Positions 52,514-61,446 of a stretch of DNA of 64,000 nucleotides are shown here, piece by piece. Both the position numbers and the translations under genes were made by a program. Origin of the DNA: an uncultured Bacilli bacterium (lineage in GTDB: Bacteria > Bacillota_I > Bacilli_A > RF39 > UBA660); NCBI GenBank assembly GCA_910587065.1, contig CAJUMA010000005.1, positions 62,001-126,000 on the forward strand, written 5' to 3'. Position 1 is the first letter of the stretch. Every line of letters begins with the position of its first letter. The notes under the pieces were generated by a model. It did no database searches and was not told where the DNA came from. It saw nothing but the letters and a program-made list of their open reading frames with translations.

Positions 52514-54517
52514 CTATTCATAAACAATAAGTTCATGCTGAGCACGAGTTACAGCTACGTAATATAAATATTTGTCATGAGAAAAATTATTAACGATAAT
52601 AGCTGAATCAAATTCAAGACCTTTAACACCATATGCTGGAGCTACTATCAAATGTTTATCAAATTTCTCGGTTGTTACATCAATAACACAAACTTCTTTA
52701 TATACCGTCTTTAAACCATCTGCAATAATTCGTGCTTCATCTATACTTTTTGTAATAACAGCAACACTTTTATACTTCTTTTTTAAATATCTTATATCCC
52801 TGCCAATATGTTTAAGCTCACTCATCTCTCTTTTTAAAACAGGTAAATTAACATTTTTACGTATCGCGCTTACATGATTTAAATTAAGTATTGAATTAGC
52901 ATATTCAATTATTTCAGGAGAAGATCTATAAGTCTTAGTAAGTTCAAAATATTCACTATTAGTATCAAATATATTAAGTAAAATTTCTAAAGTATCATAC
53001 TTATAAAAAGGATTAACCGTTTGATTAACATCACCTAGTATTGTAAAATGAGCATTTTTAAATATTCTTTTTAATATTTTATATTGCAAGTATGTATAGT
53101 CTTGGGCCTCATCAATAACTACTTCGCGCATAGCAACTTGATAAGGAAATCCCTCAAGCAAACACTTCATATAAATATAGGGTGTTGCATCTTCATAATT
53201 AATAATACTACCCTCCAAATTCCTCATATTTTCATTTTTACGATACATGTAAGGATAAGCATCTTTAAAAATAGCGGAATCATAGAAAAACTTATACACT
53301 TCATTAAAATCATATTTAAAGTTACTTATCTTCAATAAGGCTTTTTTAAGTAATGGAAGCATTGAATCTTTGCCCTTATAATAAGTATTGTTAATTTTTT
53401 CTGCAATTAAATCTACTCTTTCAAAAAGAGGTTTATTTTCATATCTAACATGTAAAAGTTCATTTAACTCTTCCATTGGAACTTTCTTTTCCCTATATTC
53501 TAAATCTTTTAAAAACCTAGCAGCTTTTGTATAAAAGTTTGTAAAAGCCTCAATTGCTGGTATTATATCATCGCTTAATTTAAATTTTATAAGATCATTA
53601 TCTTGTCTTTTGCCTTTGTAATATCTTTCAACAAAAGAAGAATACGCTTCGACACTATTGTATTCAGAAATAAATGTAGAGGCAAAAGAATGATAAGTAG
53701 TCTGCAATGTATTATCTTCACCTAAATCAGGCAACACCTCACTAATATATTCAGTAAATACATTGTTTGGAGAGAATATTAAAACATTACCACTTGTTAA
53801 ATATTCAAGTTTATATAAAAGGAAAGCGATTCTATGGAGAGCAACACTTGTTTTTCCAGACCCTGCAATGCCTTGAACAACAATTGTATCATTTTTACTG
53901 TTTCTTATAACCTCATTTTGTTCAGCCTGAATAGTATTAACAATATTTTTCATTTTATCACTACTTGTTTGAGCTAAAACATCTTGAAGTAATTCATCAT
54001 CAATATTAACAGTTGTATCAAAAACATGTTTAAGAGTTGCATCTTCTATCTTATATTGGCGTTTACGAGTTATATTTCCCTCTTCACTTCCTCCTGGACT
54101 AGAATACTCGGCATGTCCAAGGCCATAGTCATAAAACAAACTACATATTGGAGCACGCCAGTCACAAACCAAATAATCAGTATCCTTCTTCACGGCCGTA
54201 ATACCAATGTATATTGGTTCATCATTAAATATAATTGAAGCAAAATAAGGACTATTTTTTATTTTATGTAATCTTCGAACTTTTTTAGTTTTGTCATTTA
54301 AAAGAGCAATTTTTAAATCATTATCACGAACGAAGGCATAACGTTCTCCTTTATCCATTTCTTGTTCCATTTCCCAACGTAATCTTTGAAATTCTTTTAA
54401 CTCTTCTCCTTCATCCGTTATCTTTATACCATAATCCTCTATTTGTTTATTTATTTCACTTACAGTTTCACTTAGATAAGCACTCTCCTGTTTTAAATCT
54501 GTTTCTGATAAATCCAT
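52514..54517 (-). CDS. helD: HelD-like UvrD-family helicase, RNA polymerase recycling factor
   Basis: 667 aa. HelD removes stalled RNA polymerase from DNA using an ATP-driven motor. A charged helical N-terminus (about 1-60) is followed by a barrel-like segment (YIGITAVKKDTDYLVCDWRA) typical of HelD, Walker A GIAGSGKTSVALHR (about 219), then EVVIDEAQDYTYLQYKIL as the Walker B/DEAQD motif, and late motifs FTILGDVNQTVNP and YVAVTRAQHELIVYE. Family members are about 770 aa, so this is a compact version. GGAGGT precedes the ATG. Confidence 0.93.
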   Translation of the reverse strand: MDLSETDLKQESAYLSETVSEINKQIEDYGIKITDEGEELKEFQRLRWEMEQEMDKGERYAFVRDNDLKIALLNDKTKKVRRLHKIKNSPYFASIIFNDEPIYIGITAVKKDTDYLVCDWRAPICSLFYDYGLGHAEYSSPGGSEEGNITRKRQYKIEDATLKHVFDTTVNIDDELLQDVLAQTSSDKMKNIVNTIQAEQNEVIRNSKNDTIVVQGIAGSGKTSVALHRIAFLLYKLEYLTSGNVLIFSPNNVFTEYISEVLPDLGEDNTLQTTYHSFASTFISEYNSVEAYSSFVERYYKGKRQDNDLIKFKLSDDIIPAIEAFTNFYTKAARFLKDLEYREKKVPMEELNELLHVRYENKPLFERVDLIAEKINNTYYKGKDSMLPLLKKALLKISNFKYDFNEVYKFFYDSAIFKDAYPYMYRKNENMRNLEGSIINYEDATPYIYMKCLLEGFPYQVAMREVVIDEAQDYTYLQYKILKRIFKNAHFTILGDVNQTVNPFYKYDTLEILLNIFDTNSEYFELTKTYRSSPEIIEYANSILNLNHVSAIRKNVNLPVLKREMSELKHIGRDIRYLKKKYKSVAVITKSIDEARIIADGLKTVYKEVCVIDVTTEKFDKHLIVAPAYGVKGLEFDSAIIVNNFSHDKYLYYVAVTRAQHELIVYE

Positions 54518-54600
54518 TTTGTTACCTCCAATTATTACAAAACTAAATTAATTATATAAAACAGCAAAAAAAAATGCAATAAAACTATATTACACTTTAC

Positions 54601-55197
54601 TTATACTGAGTTAAGTTCTTTTACATCTTTTTTAGTCATATCATCTTTTTCTGAATATGTGCTTTCATATTCTTCAATAACTTTATCAACTATTTCTAAG
54701 TACTCTTGATAATCACTTGCATTATTTAATTGTAACTCAAGTTCTTTTTCCTCAAGAATATGTCTCAATTTATGATACTCTTCTCTTGCATCATCCATTT
54801 CTAAAAAAAGTTCCTCAGCCTCTTCCTTGCTGACACTCTTGGTTTTTGCCTCATTTAAATTCTTTAATACCTTATAATCTTTTCCATAAACTATTTTGGG
54901 TAAAAGAAGATCTTCAAACGTCGCTCCCAAAATTGCAGTTAGAATAATGCATGTAATAAAAATTCCAAGACCAATAGTTTCAAAAACAAACATAGTCCCA
55001 ACAAATAAACAAATAACATTATGAACAATCCGCATAATTTTGTAAGCCTTGCTCTTTTCAATAGCAGGAAATGAATTATTTTGTTCATTTAAGGTATGTT
55101 TCTTTATTAATAATTCATTATAATGATGATTAAGAATTCTAAATCTTTCTCTTTTTTTGACAAATTCTTTTCGTAAATTTAATAACTCTTCTAGCAT
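54601..55197 (-). CDS. Coiled-coil membrane protein, unknown
   Basis: 198 aa. A charged N-terminal helix (LRKEFVKKRERFRILNHHYN), two adjacent membrane segments (about 57-75 and 78-95) and a long acidic coiled coil (about 115-190). Both ends therefore face the cytoplasm. Not recognised. It stands between obg and helD on the same strand, with its own ribosome site (AAGGGG). Confidence 0.65.
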   Translation of the reverse strand: MLEELLNLRKEFVKKRERFRILNHHYNELLIKKHTLNEQNNSFPAIEKSKAYKIMRIVHNVICLFVGTMFVFETIGLGIFITCIILTAILGATFEDLLLPKIVYGKDYKVLKNLNEAKTKSVSKEEAEELFLEMDDAREEYHKLRHILEEKELELQLNNASDYQEYLEIVDKVIEEYESTYSEKDDMTKKDVKELNSV

Positions 55198-55247
55198 ATA
55201 AAGTTCCCCTTTTCAATAAAACAGCAATTATTATATAGTAATTAAGA

Positions 55248-55275
55248 GAAAAATTCAAGGATTTAATCCTTGAAT
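55248..55275 (-). terminator. Intrinsic terminator after obg
   Basis: ATTCAAGGATT/AATCCTTGAAT inverted repeat (55253-55263, 55265-55275) with T run on minus. The stop codon is inside. Confidence 0.8.
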
Positions 55276-56540
55276 ATAAAAACATAATCATTAATTATAA
55301 CTTCATCACCACGTTTAGCTCCCAAACGTTCTAACTCTTCTTCAACGCCCATACCACGAAGTTTACGACCAAAACGAAGTACAGATTCATCTTCATCAAA
55401 ACGCGTCATAGCAAATAGTTTTTCTACTTCTTTGCCCGATAAAATCCAAGCACCGTTATCTTTTTTTATTGTAAAAGGTTTACTATTATCAAACTTATAT
55501 AAAACATGACTTTCTTTCATCGTCTCTTCATCATATAAAACAACTTCCTCTAAAGAAGCAACTAATTCACCTAATCTTTCAATTAAAAGGTCTAATCCTT
55601 CTTCAAATATTGCACTAATTGGGAATACTTCAACATCTTTAAATCTTTCTTTAAAAAGTTTTAAATTATCTGATGCATTATCCAAATCCATTTTATTGGC
55701 TATAATAATTTGAGGCTTTCTTAGAAGACTTTCATCATATGAAGAAAGTTCTTTTAAAATACTTTCATAATCTTCTATTGGATTTCTTCCTTCACTTGCC
55801 CCCATATCTATTACATGAGCAATCACTTTTGTGCGCATCGCATGTCTTAAAAATTTATGACCAAGGCCAACGCCTGTTGATGCTCCCTCAATAAGCCCTG
55901 GCAAATCAGCCATTACAAATGAATCTCCATTTTTAAGCTTAATTACACCTAAATTAGGACTCAATGTTGTAAAATGATAAGCACCAATTTTCGCATTACA
56001 ATTACTGATCATATTTATAAGTGTACTTTTTCCAACACTAGGCATACCAACTAAGCCAACATCCGCTAAAACTTTTAATTCACATTTAATAACTTTTTCT
56101 TCTCCAGGCTCACCAAGTTCACTTAGTCTCGGAGCTGGGTTTTCGTGTGTTGCAAAAGCTTTATTACCACGTCCACCACGTCCACCATGACATACTACAA
56201 ATCTTTCATCTTTTTTTGTTAAATCGGCTAAAACAGTGTTTGTTGTTACATCTGTTAAGGTTGTACCCATGGGAATCTTAATTATAACATCTGTTGCATT
56301 CGAACCATTTTTTTCGCTCCCCTTACCATTGACACCTTTTTCACCCTTTATATGTTTCATCATTTTTAAATCAATTAAAGTTTTAAGTCCTGGATCAGTA
56401 ACAAAAATTATTGAAGCTCCAGAGCCTCCATTACCACCATTCGGCCCACCCATTTCAATATACTTTTCACGGCGAAAAGAAGTACAGCCATCTCCACCTT
56501 TTCCCGCGCTCACCTTTATAGTTACCTCATCAACAAACAA
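55263..56540 (-). CDS. obg: GTPase Obg (CgtA)
   Basis: 425 aa. Obg couples 50S assembly to growth and stress. N-terminal glycine-rich OBG domain (MFVDEVTIKVSAGKGGDGCT, GGPNGGNGGSGAS, GGRGGRGN), G domain with GMPSVGKSTLIN (about 166), DLPGLIEGA and NKMDL, and a C-terminal OCT domain (about 350-425) with RFDEDESVLRFGRKLRGMGV. The start is TTG at 56540, 6 nt behind AGGAGGGG; there is no ATG. It lies 12 nt downstream of the Smr gene. Confidence 0.98.
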   Translation of the reverse strand: MFVDEVTIKVSAGKGGDGCTSFRREKYIEMGGPNGGNGGSGASIIFVTDPGLKTLIDLKMMKHIKGEKGVNGKGSEKNGSNATDVIIKIPMGTTLTDVTTNTVLADLTKKDERFVVCHGGRGGRGNKAFATHENPAPRLSELGEPGEEKVIKCELKVLADVGLVGMPSVGKSTLINMISNCNAKIGAYHFTTLSPNLGVIKLKNGDSFVMADLPGLIEGASTGVGLGHKFLRHAMRTKVIAHVIDMGASEGRNPIEDYESILKELSSYDESLLRKPQIIIANKMDLDNASDNLKLFKERFKDVEVFPISAIFEEGLDLLIERLGELVASLEEVVLYDEETMKESHVLYKFDNSKPFTIKKDNGAWILSGKEVEKLFAMTRFDEDESVLRFGRKLRGMGVEEELERLGAKRGDEVIINDYVFIFKD

Positions 56541-56552
56541 ATAAATCCCCTC

Positions 56553-56819
56553 CTAACAATCAAGTTCAATTATTGTACAACCAATATTGAAATTATACAA
56601 GTAATAACGTAATACTAACCTATTTCTTTTTAAACTGGAATGGATTTTTTTTTGTAAAATACCTCTTCCCTTACCATGAATAACAACAATCTTTCTTCTT
56701 TTTAATTTATAATTATCATTTATAAATTCATTTACCACAGTCATAACGGTGTCCTCAGTAAAACCATGAACATCTAACTGTGGTAATATCTTTATAAAAG
56801 GATCAATTTTCTTATACAT
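56553..56819 (-). CDS. Stand-alone Smr-domain protein
   Basis: 88 aa, nearly the whole of it an Smr domain: LDVHGFTEDTVMTVVNEFIN, then VVIHGKGRGILQKKIHSSL, with the LDxHG and HGxGxG motifs. Smr domains elsewhere are C-terminal in MutS2 and have RNA or DNA nicking activity. It overlaps the PfkB-like gene by 8 nt and precedes obg, so all three are likely one operon. Confidence 0.92.
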   Translation of the reverse strand: MYKKIDPFIKILPQLDVHGFTEDTVMTVVNEFINDNYKLKRRKIVVIHGKGRGILQKKIHSSLKRNRLVLRYYLYNFNIGCTIIELDC

Positions 56820-58119
56820 TTCCCTGATTTGTTGAACTTTGGTTTACTTCAGGCATAGGAGTTGGAGTCGGACCCACTTGAGCAAATATATTTGTTCCAG
56901 GAGCAATTCCTCCACCTTGGATGCTTTCTTGACTAAGAGAAGCATTTTCAGTTTGATTCACTTGTGGTGTCATTACATTTGCTTGAGACACGTTACCTGT
57001 CTGATTTTGTACTTCACTAGTATTAGGATACTCATTTGTGTTTAAAACATTTCCCCCTGGTGTGCTATTAAAAGCAGTATTCATTTGGTCAATAGAATCA
57101 GCCATTGCTTGCATTTGAACATCAGTATTATTATGCACTTCAACATTAACATTAGGGTTTAAAGGTTCAATAGCAGCTGGCGTTGAAGCTGAATAATTAT
57201 CCTTTTTAGCAAGGCCTAGTTTCTCTCTTAAACCTGAATTATCTAAAACTTCATCTATTTCTGGAATAGCATCAACTTCTCCAATTTTACTCATTGAAAT
57301 AGCTGCTGCAGTATTCGCAAGTTTAATTGCATCATCAAGCAGAACTTCATTCATTAAACAAAATGACAAAGCACCAATAAAAATCGAATCAAAACTAGAA
57401 GAATCAACAACATTAATCTTCATCTCTGGGAGCATTTTTACTTTACCATCAATGCAATATAAAATCTTGTGGCTGTTTAGAATAACAACATAATTACTTT
57501 TTCCCGAACTATCAACGATTTTTTGATACAAATTAACATAGCCTTCTGCTGAGCCATCAACTTCACTTTTTGTCATCATTTCAGCAAACTTTTCAGTTAC
57601 TACCGCCCATGTACATCTTTTAGATAAAGCAATTGAATCTTTATCGCCAACTCTTCCATAATAAACAGTTTTAACGCTTCCGTTATTATTCAAAAGAGCA
57701 TGAGCACCAGCCAGTTCTGTTCCATCAATAATGGCAAAATTAGGCACAAAATCATATTTAAACTTTTTAAGCACACTTTCCGTATCATTATACAAAACCT
57801 TAGTAACGACCCCTGTTTTAGTATTTAAAATATAATAATTAACAGCTGTACTTGACTCAAAATCAGTCTCCATAAATTTCGATTCAACTTTGAAAGTCTT
57901 AAAAGTATCCTTAATTTTTTCTTGATATGCATCATTTCCTGCTACGCCAGTAAAATGCACATTCATTCCCCACTTGGCAAGTAAGCAAGCACTAGTGGCT
58001 CCCACATTACCAACTGATTCATTTTTATTTTTGATTAAAAAGATATCTCCTTCAGCAGGAAATTCCTGTAAAGGTAAATAAATATTAACTGCTGGTTTTC
58101 CAATTATAATAGTTTCCAT
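56812..58119 (-). CDS. PfkB/ribokinase-like protein with low-complexity tail
   Basis: 435 aa from the ATG at 58119 (AGGGTGAT upstream). Residues 1-300 have the ribokinase fold: IIIGKPAVNIYLPLQEFPAE, a SVGNVGATSACLLAKWGM (GG.xxN region altered to GN), VAGND. The catalytic region NVVDSSSFDSIFIGALSF keeps the Asp of GxGD, but the glycines are Ser and Phe. The last 120 residues are Asn-, Gln-, Pro- and Thr-rich and disordered (about 320-435). A kinase with unusual active site, or a binding protein derived from one. Substrate unknown. Confidence 0.8.
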   Translation of the reverse strand: METIIIGKPAVNIYLPLQEFPAEGDIFLIKNKNESVGNVGATSACLLAKWGMNVHFTGVAGNDAYQEKIKDTFKTFKVESKFMETDFESSTAVNYYILNTKTGVVTKVLYNDTESVLKKFKYDFVPNFAIIDGTELAGAHALLNNNGSVKTVYYGRVGDKDSIALSKRCTWAVVTEKFAEMMTKSEVDGSAEGYVNLYQKIVDSSGKSNYVVILNSHKILYCIDGKVKMLPEMKINVVDSSSFDSIFIGALSFCLMNEVLLDDAIKLANTAAAISMSKIGEVDAIPEIDEVLDNSGLREKLGLAKKDNYSASTPAAIEPLNPNVNVEVHNNTDVQMQAMADSIDQMNTAFNSTPGGNVLNTNEYPNTSEVQNQTGNVSQANVMTPQVNQTENASLSQESIQGGGIAPGTNIFAQVGPTPTPMPEVNQSSTNQGNV

Positions 58120-58176
58120 CACGCATCACCCTATTCTATAAAGAATTATATAACAAACAAGAAAAAAAAACTATAC

Positions 58177-58575
58177 TTATTTATAGTTTTCTTCTAACTT
58201 AACAGCATTTTTATAAATTGCAATTCAATTTAAGGCTTTTTCTTTTTTAGCTTGTTTTAAGGCTCTATCTCTGATTATTTCCTCAATAAAAGATATTGCT
58301 TCTTTTCTCTCAAAGTTAGGTGACAAAACTAATGTTTGACAACACTTAAAAGATATAATAAAGAACCATTATTATCAAATTTTTTAATTCTTCTAAAACG
58401 AAAGAACTTACACCATCATTATTATGCTTTAAAAGAAACAAATCTCTATTTTCGTAAAGCATTTCTTAATATTTTTAGATTTTCCGAATCTTCTACTTTT
58501 ATCACTATATCTAAAATATCATCAGCAATCGCAAACTGTTTAATATAAAAAACAAGCCATAAAACTAATTTTCCA
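58177..58575 (-). pseudogene. Decayed coding remnant beside tRNA-Arg
   Basis: Across this stretch of minus strand coding-like pieces lie in different frames: FYIKQFAIADDILDIVIKVE, then YENRDLFLLKHNNDGVSSF, NGSLLYLLSVVK, and FERKEAISFIEEIIRDRALK ending in KLEENYK. In-frame stops and frame changes separate them. No family was recognised. It fills most of the roughly 490-bp gap between the PfkB-like gene and tRNA-Arg. Confidence 0.6.
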
Positions 58576-58577
58576 CG

Positions 58578-58600
58578 AAAAAACAGCGCGATTGCGTTGT
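58578..58600 (-). terminator. Terminator after tRNA-Arg
   Basis: ACAACGC/GCGCTGT stem with one mismatch, 4-nt loop and six T on minus, 12 nt beyond the tRNA 3' end. Confidence 0.75.
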
Positions 58601-58611
58601 TTAATACAAAA

Positions 58612-58688
58612 TGGTGTCCACGACGTGATTCGAACACGTGACCATTCGCTTAGAAGGCGAGTGCTCTATCCAGCTGAGCTACGCGGAC
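58612..58688 (-). tRNA. tRNA-Arg(UCU)
   Basis: 77 nt on minus with CCA encoded. Acceptor GTCCGCG/CGTGGAC, D arm GCTCAGCTGGATAGAGC, anticodon loop CTTCTAA (anticodon TCT), TpsiC arm CGTGTTCGAATCACG. All helices close. Confidence 0.97.
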
Positions 58689-58749
58689 AAATTAGTCAAA
58701 CTTAAATGACTAATTCATTATAATACAAAAGACCTAAAAATGCAAGTAT

Positions 58750-59079
58750 TTATTCAAAAAGATAAGCAAAAATATTATTAAACATATCTATAGATTTTCT
58801 TGCAGCCAAAGAAATTAATTCACTTAAATCCTCTCCAAAATCACTCACCTTGTTAGAATAATCTATATCATCAACTAAGGTATAATCTTTCATATCCATA
58901 TATTCTCCGTTATTAACATCATTTTCAAATTTTCTTATTTGCTCCTCAGTATATAAAGTTTTTTTCATATTAATACTTTCGACATAGCCATTTATACTCA
59001 TGGAATATAAACATAAAAACACGATAAATAAAGTTAACATAATTCTTGCAAACCAATTATTATTCTTTTTCTTATCCAT
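58750..59079 (-). CDS. Small membrane protein after the SpoIIP-like gene
   Basis: 109 aa from the ATG at 59079 (GGAGGA at 6 nt; the ATG at 59085 is too close). One N-terminal membrane helix (about 11-30), then an outside acidic part. Not recognised by motif. In Bacillus the gene after spoIIP is yqxA, a membrane protein of similar size and topology, so this may be its positional counterpart. It follows the SpoIIP-like gene by 2 nt. Confidence 0.65.
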   Translation of the reverse strand: MDKKKNNNWFARIMLTLFIVFLCLYSMSINGYVESINMKKTLYTEEQIRKFENDVNNGEYMDMKDYTLVDDIDYSNKVSDFGEDLSELISLAARKSIDMFNNIFAYLFE

Positions 59080-59081
59080 AA

Positions 59082-59906
59082 TCATTCCTCCAAATAATCA
59101 TATATGGAGCCAGCCAAAACTTTTAAAGAATTTTCTACTTCTTCTTTAGTATTATAAGGTCCGCCTAATTCAATTAAAATAACTCGAGAATCTACTTCTT
59201 GATTAAAACTACTATTCTTTCTTAAAAGTAATCCTCTACTAATAGAATTATTTCTATTTTTTATCATTTTATTTATCTCTTCACTCACTCGATAATTATT
59301 CATGTAATTCTCATGGCTACCACCAACAACAAACATCATCTTTGCATAATCTACTCCATCAACACTAGCTGTTGTTATATTTTTGGCTGATGAATCACGA
59401 TGTAAATCAATAAATAAAGAAATATCCTCGTTTAAATGATTACTCATTAAACTTTTTGTAACACGATAGCTCTGCGAATAAGTGTAATTATTTTTCTTAA
59501 CTTCCTCAGTTATATTAGTTTCTTCGACAATAACATCTATTCCATAGTTATATAACTCATCTTTAAGTTTTTTAGCGGCACTCAAGACATCATAATCAGC
59601 GTACTTTTCCTGTTGATGTGTATTGTATATATAAATTTTCTTTCGCACCTGTTGTACTTCCGTGGGTAATTCATTAAATACTGGCTTTTCTTCTTCAATT
59701 TCATCAATTATTTTAAAGCCACTTTTTAACAAAAAATCATCACGATTAAAATTAATCGTAAATAAACGATAATCTTGTGTTAGTAAAAAAAGCGGATCTA
59801 GTCTCTTTATAATACTAAAACTAAAAAGAGTTATCACTATTGCTAAAACAAAAACAAATATGCTTTTAAGTTTAATTTTCTTTTTCGATTTAAATCTTTT
59901 TTTCAT
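59082..59906 (-). CDS. spoIIP: SpoIIP-like peptidoglycan amidase
   Basis: 274 aa from the ATG at 59906; the earlier GTG has no proper site. One membrane helix (about 15-35), then the outside catalytic domain: IYIYNTHQQEKYADYDVLSA, YSQSYRVTKSLM, FIDLHRDSS and a late VILIELGGPYNTKEEVENSL. These are the hallmarks of SpoIIP, the amidase/endopeptidase that with SpoIID thins septal peptidoglycan during spore engulfment. It is shorter than Bacillus SpoIIP (about 400 aa). No gpr gene lies upstream. Confidence 0.88.
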   Translation of the reverse strand: MKKRFKSKKKIKLKSIFVFVLAIVITLFSFSIIKRLDPLFLLTQDYRLFTINFNRDDFLLKSGFKIIDEIEEEKPVFNELPTEVQQVRKKIYIYNTHQQEKYADYDVLSAAKKLKDELYNYGIDVIVEETNITEEVKKNNYTYSQSYRVTKSLMSNHLNEDISLFIDLHRDSSAKNITTASVDGVDYAKMMFVVGGSHENYMNNYRVSEEINKMIKNRNNSISRGLLLRKNSSFNQEVDSRVILIELGGPYNTKEEVENSLKVLAGSIYDYLEE

Positions 59907-59963
59907 ATCATCCACCGTTACAAGTGTATAATACTTTATATAAAAAAAATGTAAAAAAAAGAA

Positions 59964-60854
59964 CTAGTTTTCTGTTTTCTCTAAAACTAATTCTTTCTTT
60001 TTTAATTCTTCAATTATCAAACTGTCTTCTTTATCTGCCAATTCTGCTATATTAACTCTTGCAAGTAGTGGAAGCAAACTTTCATTGATAATCATTTTTA
60101 AAAGTTCCCATTTTTCTAATCCTAATAATTCTTTAATATTTGGAATGGCTGGTAATGCATCATCATTGTCAAATAACAAGCAAACCAAAATAAGCAAATG
60201 ATCTTTCCCTAAACCATTAAAAGATTTTTGATTTAAAATACCTGCATCTATTCCTCGAGACATAAGAGCAGATATCAAAGATTTAAAGCTAAATTGAAAC
60301 CTTTCAAATAATTCATCAAAGCTTTCAACAATCTTCGCTTCTATTAAGGAAATAATAAACTTTCTTTCATCATATGAAAGTGTATTATATATTTCGCTCA
60401 AGCCAACTCCATTAAATTGTTCTGCCCCACTTCTAATACTCTCATATCTTTGGTCAATAGCTTTCTCAGGAATATCTTTAAAAGTTCGATTAGTTATTAA
60501 TCCATTCTTCTCAATATACTCTAGTGAAGCCAGTCCCAAATTGCTAGTTCGATTATAATAAGTTATAAATTCAGCATTTGATTTAGCCTCTTCACCGCTA
60601 TTTAGATATGACGTTATTAAAGATATCATCATAGAATCTGGTAACTTAATGATAGCCTCAACAATAATATTTTTAACTGTATAAATATCAAACCTTTTAT
60701 CAAGTTCTTTTAAAAAAAACTCGATAGTTTCACTATAGACATCATACTTTCTTACAAGATCAGCATTATCAGCCATATTAGATTGCATAGATGAATCTTG
60801 AATATACTTAACAAATAAAGGAAATTTCTTATCAAAATTAGTTCTTCTTTTCAT
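59964..60854 (-). CDS. Unknown helical protein upstream of the SpoIIP-like gene
   Basis: 296 aa, not recognised. Soluble and all-helical, with Leu/Ile-rich amphipathic repeats (IVEAIIKLPDSMMISLITSY, LLGLEKWELLKMIINESLLP), like an alpha-solenoid or scaffold. No catalytic motif. Clear promoter at 60881-60909 and AAGGTATT before the ATG. It lies 58 nt upstream of the SpoIIP-like gene with no terminator seen between them, so they may share a transcript. Confidence 0.65.
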   Translation of the reverse strand: MKRRTNFDKKFPLFVKYIQDSSMQSNMADNADLVRKYDVYSETIEFFLKELDKRFDIYTVKNIIVEAIIKLPDSMMISLITSYLNSGEEAKSNAEFITYYNRTSNLGLASLEYIEKNGLITNRTFKDIPEKAIDQRYESIRSGAEQFNGVGLSEIYNTLSYDERKFIISLIEAKIVESFDELFERFQFSFKSLISALMSRGIDAGILNQKSFNGLGKDHLLILVCLLFDNDDALPAIPNIKELLGLEKWELLKMIINESLLPLLARVNIAELADKEDSLIIEELKKKELVLEKTEN

Positions 60855-60880
60855 GAGAATACCTTCTTTACATGCACACT

Positions 60881-60909
60881 ATGATACTAAACATTTAATC
60901 AAATGTCAA
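60881..60909 (-). promoter_or_regulatory. SigA-type promoter of the 59964 gene
   Basis: TTGACA (60909-60904), 17-nt spacer, TATCAT (60886-60881) on minus. Confidence 0.75.
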
Positions 60910-60949
60910 ACATATATCAACTATATATGTAAATAACTCGTAACCTAAT

Positions 60950-60993
60950 AAAAAAAAAAAAAAAAAAAAAAACAAGGACAATTAATCCTTGTT
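60950..60993 (-). terminator. Terminator of the nrd-dut operon with a 23-T tract
   Basis: Eight-pair AACAAGGA/TCCTTGTT stem (60971-60978, 60986-60993) holding the dut stop codon, followed on minus by 23 consecutive T (60972-60950, partly shared with the stem). Confidence 0.9.
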
Positions 60994-61446
60994 GGTTGAC
61001 CCAAATCCACCAGTTCTTGCACCAACAGCATTATCATTATCAACTGTTAAAAATTTTTGAAAAACTACTTGGCCAATAACCTCCCCTTTTTTTATTTCTA
61101 AAGGTTCCGTTCCTAAATTGTAATAGGCATACATAAATTCTCCATCATTTTCGGGATTGCAATAATAATCAGCATCAATTATTCCTAACCCATTAGCAAG
61201 AACTAACTTCTTTTTACCTGGGTTACTTGAACGATTAGCTAACATATACCATTCATCATCTTGACAATAAGCTTTCAAACCTGTATGTAATAATGTTGGC
61301 TTACACCCTTTTTCAAAAACAGGAATAGTAACATCCTCGGCAGCTTCTACATCATAGCCAGCGCTCTTACTAGTCTTTCTAATTGGTAAATTAATATTTT
61401 TATCTTCCCATCCTTTTGCCACTTCAAATCCTCTTATTTTACACAT
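60982..61446 (-). CDS. dut: dUTP diphosphatase
   Basis: 154 aa. Dut hydrolyses dUTP to dUMP, which keeps uracil out of DNA. Motif 1 SAGYDVEA, motif 2 ANRSSNPGKKKL, motif 3 ANGLGIIDADYY, motif 4 IGQVVFQKF and motif 5 GARTGGFGST are all recognisable. It overlaps nrdG by 13 nt, so it is co-expressed with anaerobic ribonucleotide reductase, a sensible nucleotide-metabolism unit. Trimeric cytoplasmic enzyme. Confidence 0.96.
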   Translation of the reverse strand: MCKIRGFEVAKGWEDKNINLPIRKTSKSAGYDVEAAEDVTIPVFEKGCKPTLLHTGLKAYCQDDEWYMLANRSSNPGKKKLVLANGLGIIDADYYCNPENDGEFMYAYYNLGTEPLEIKKGEVIGQVVFQKFLTVDNDNAVGARTGGFGSTNKD

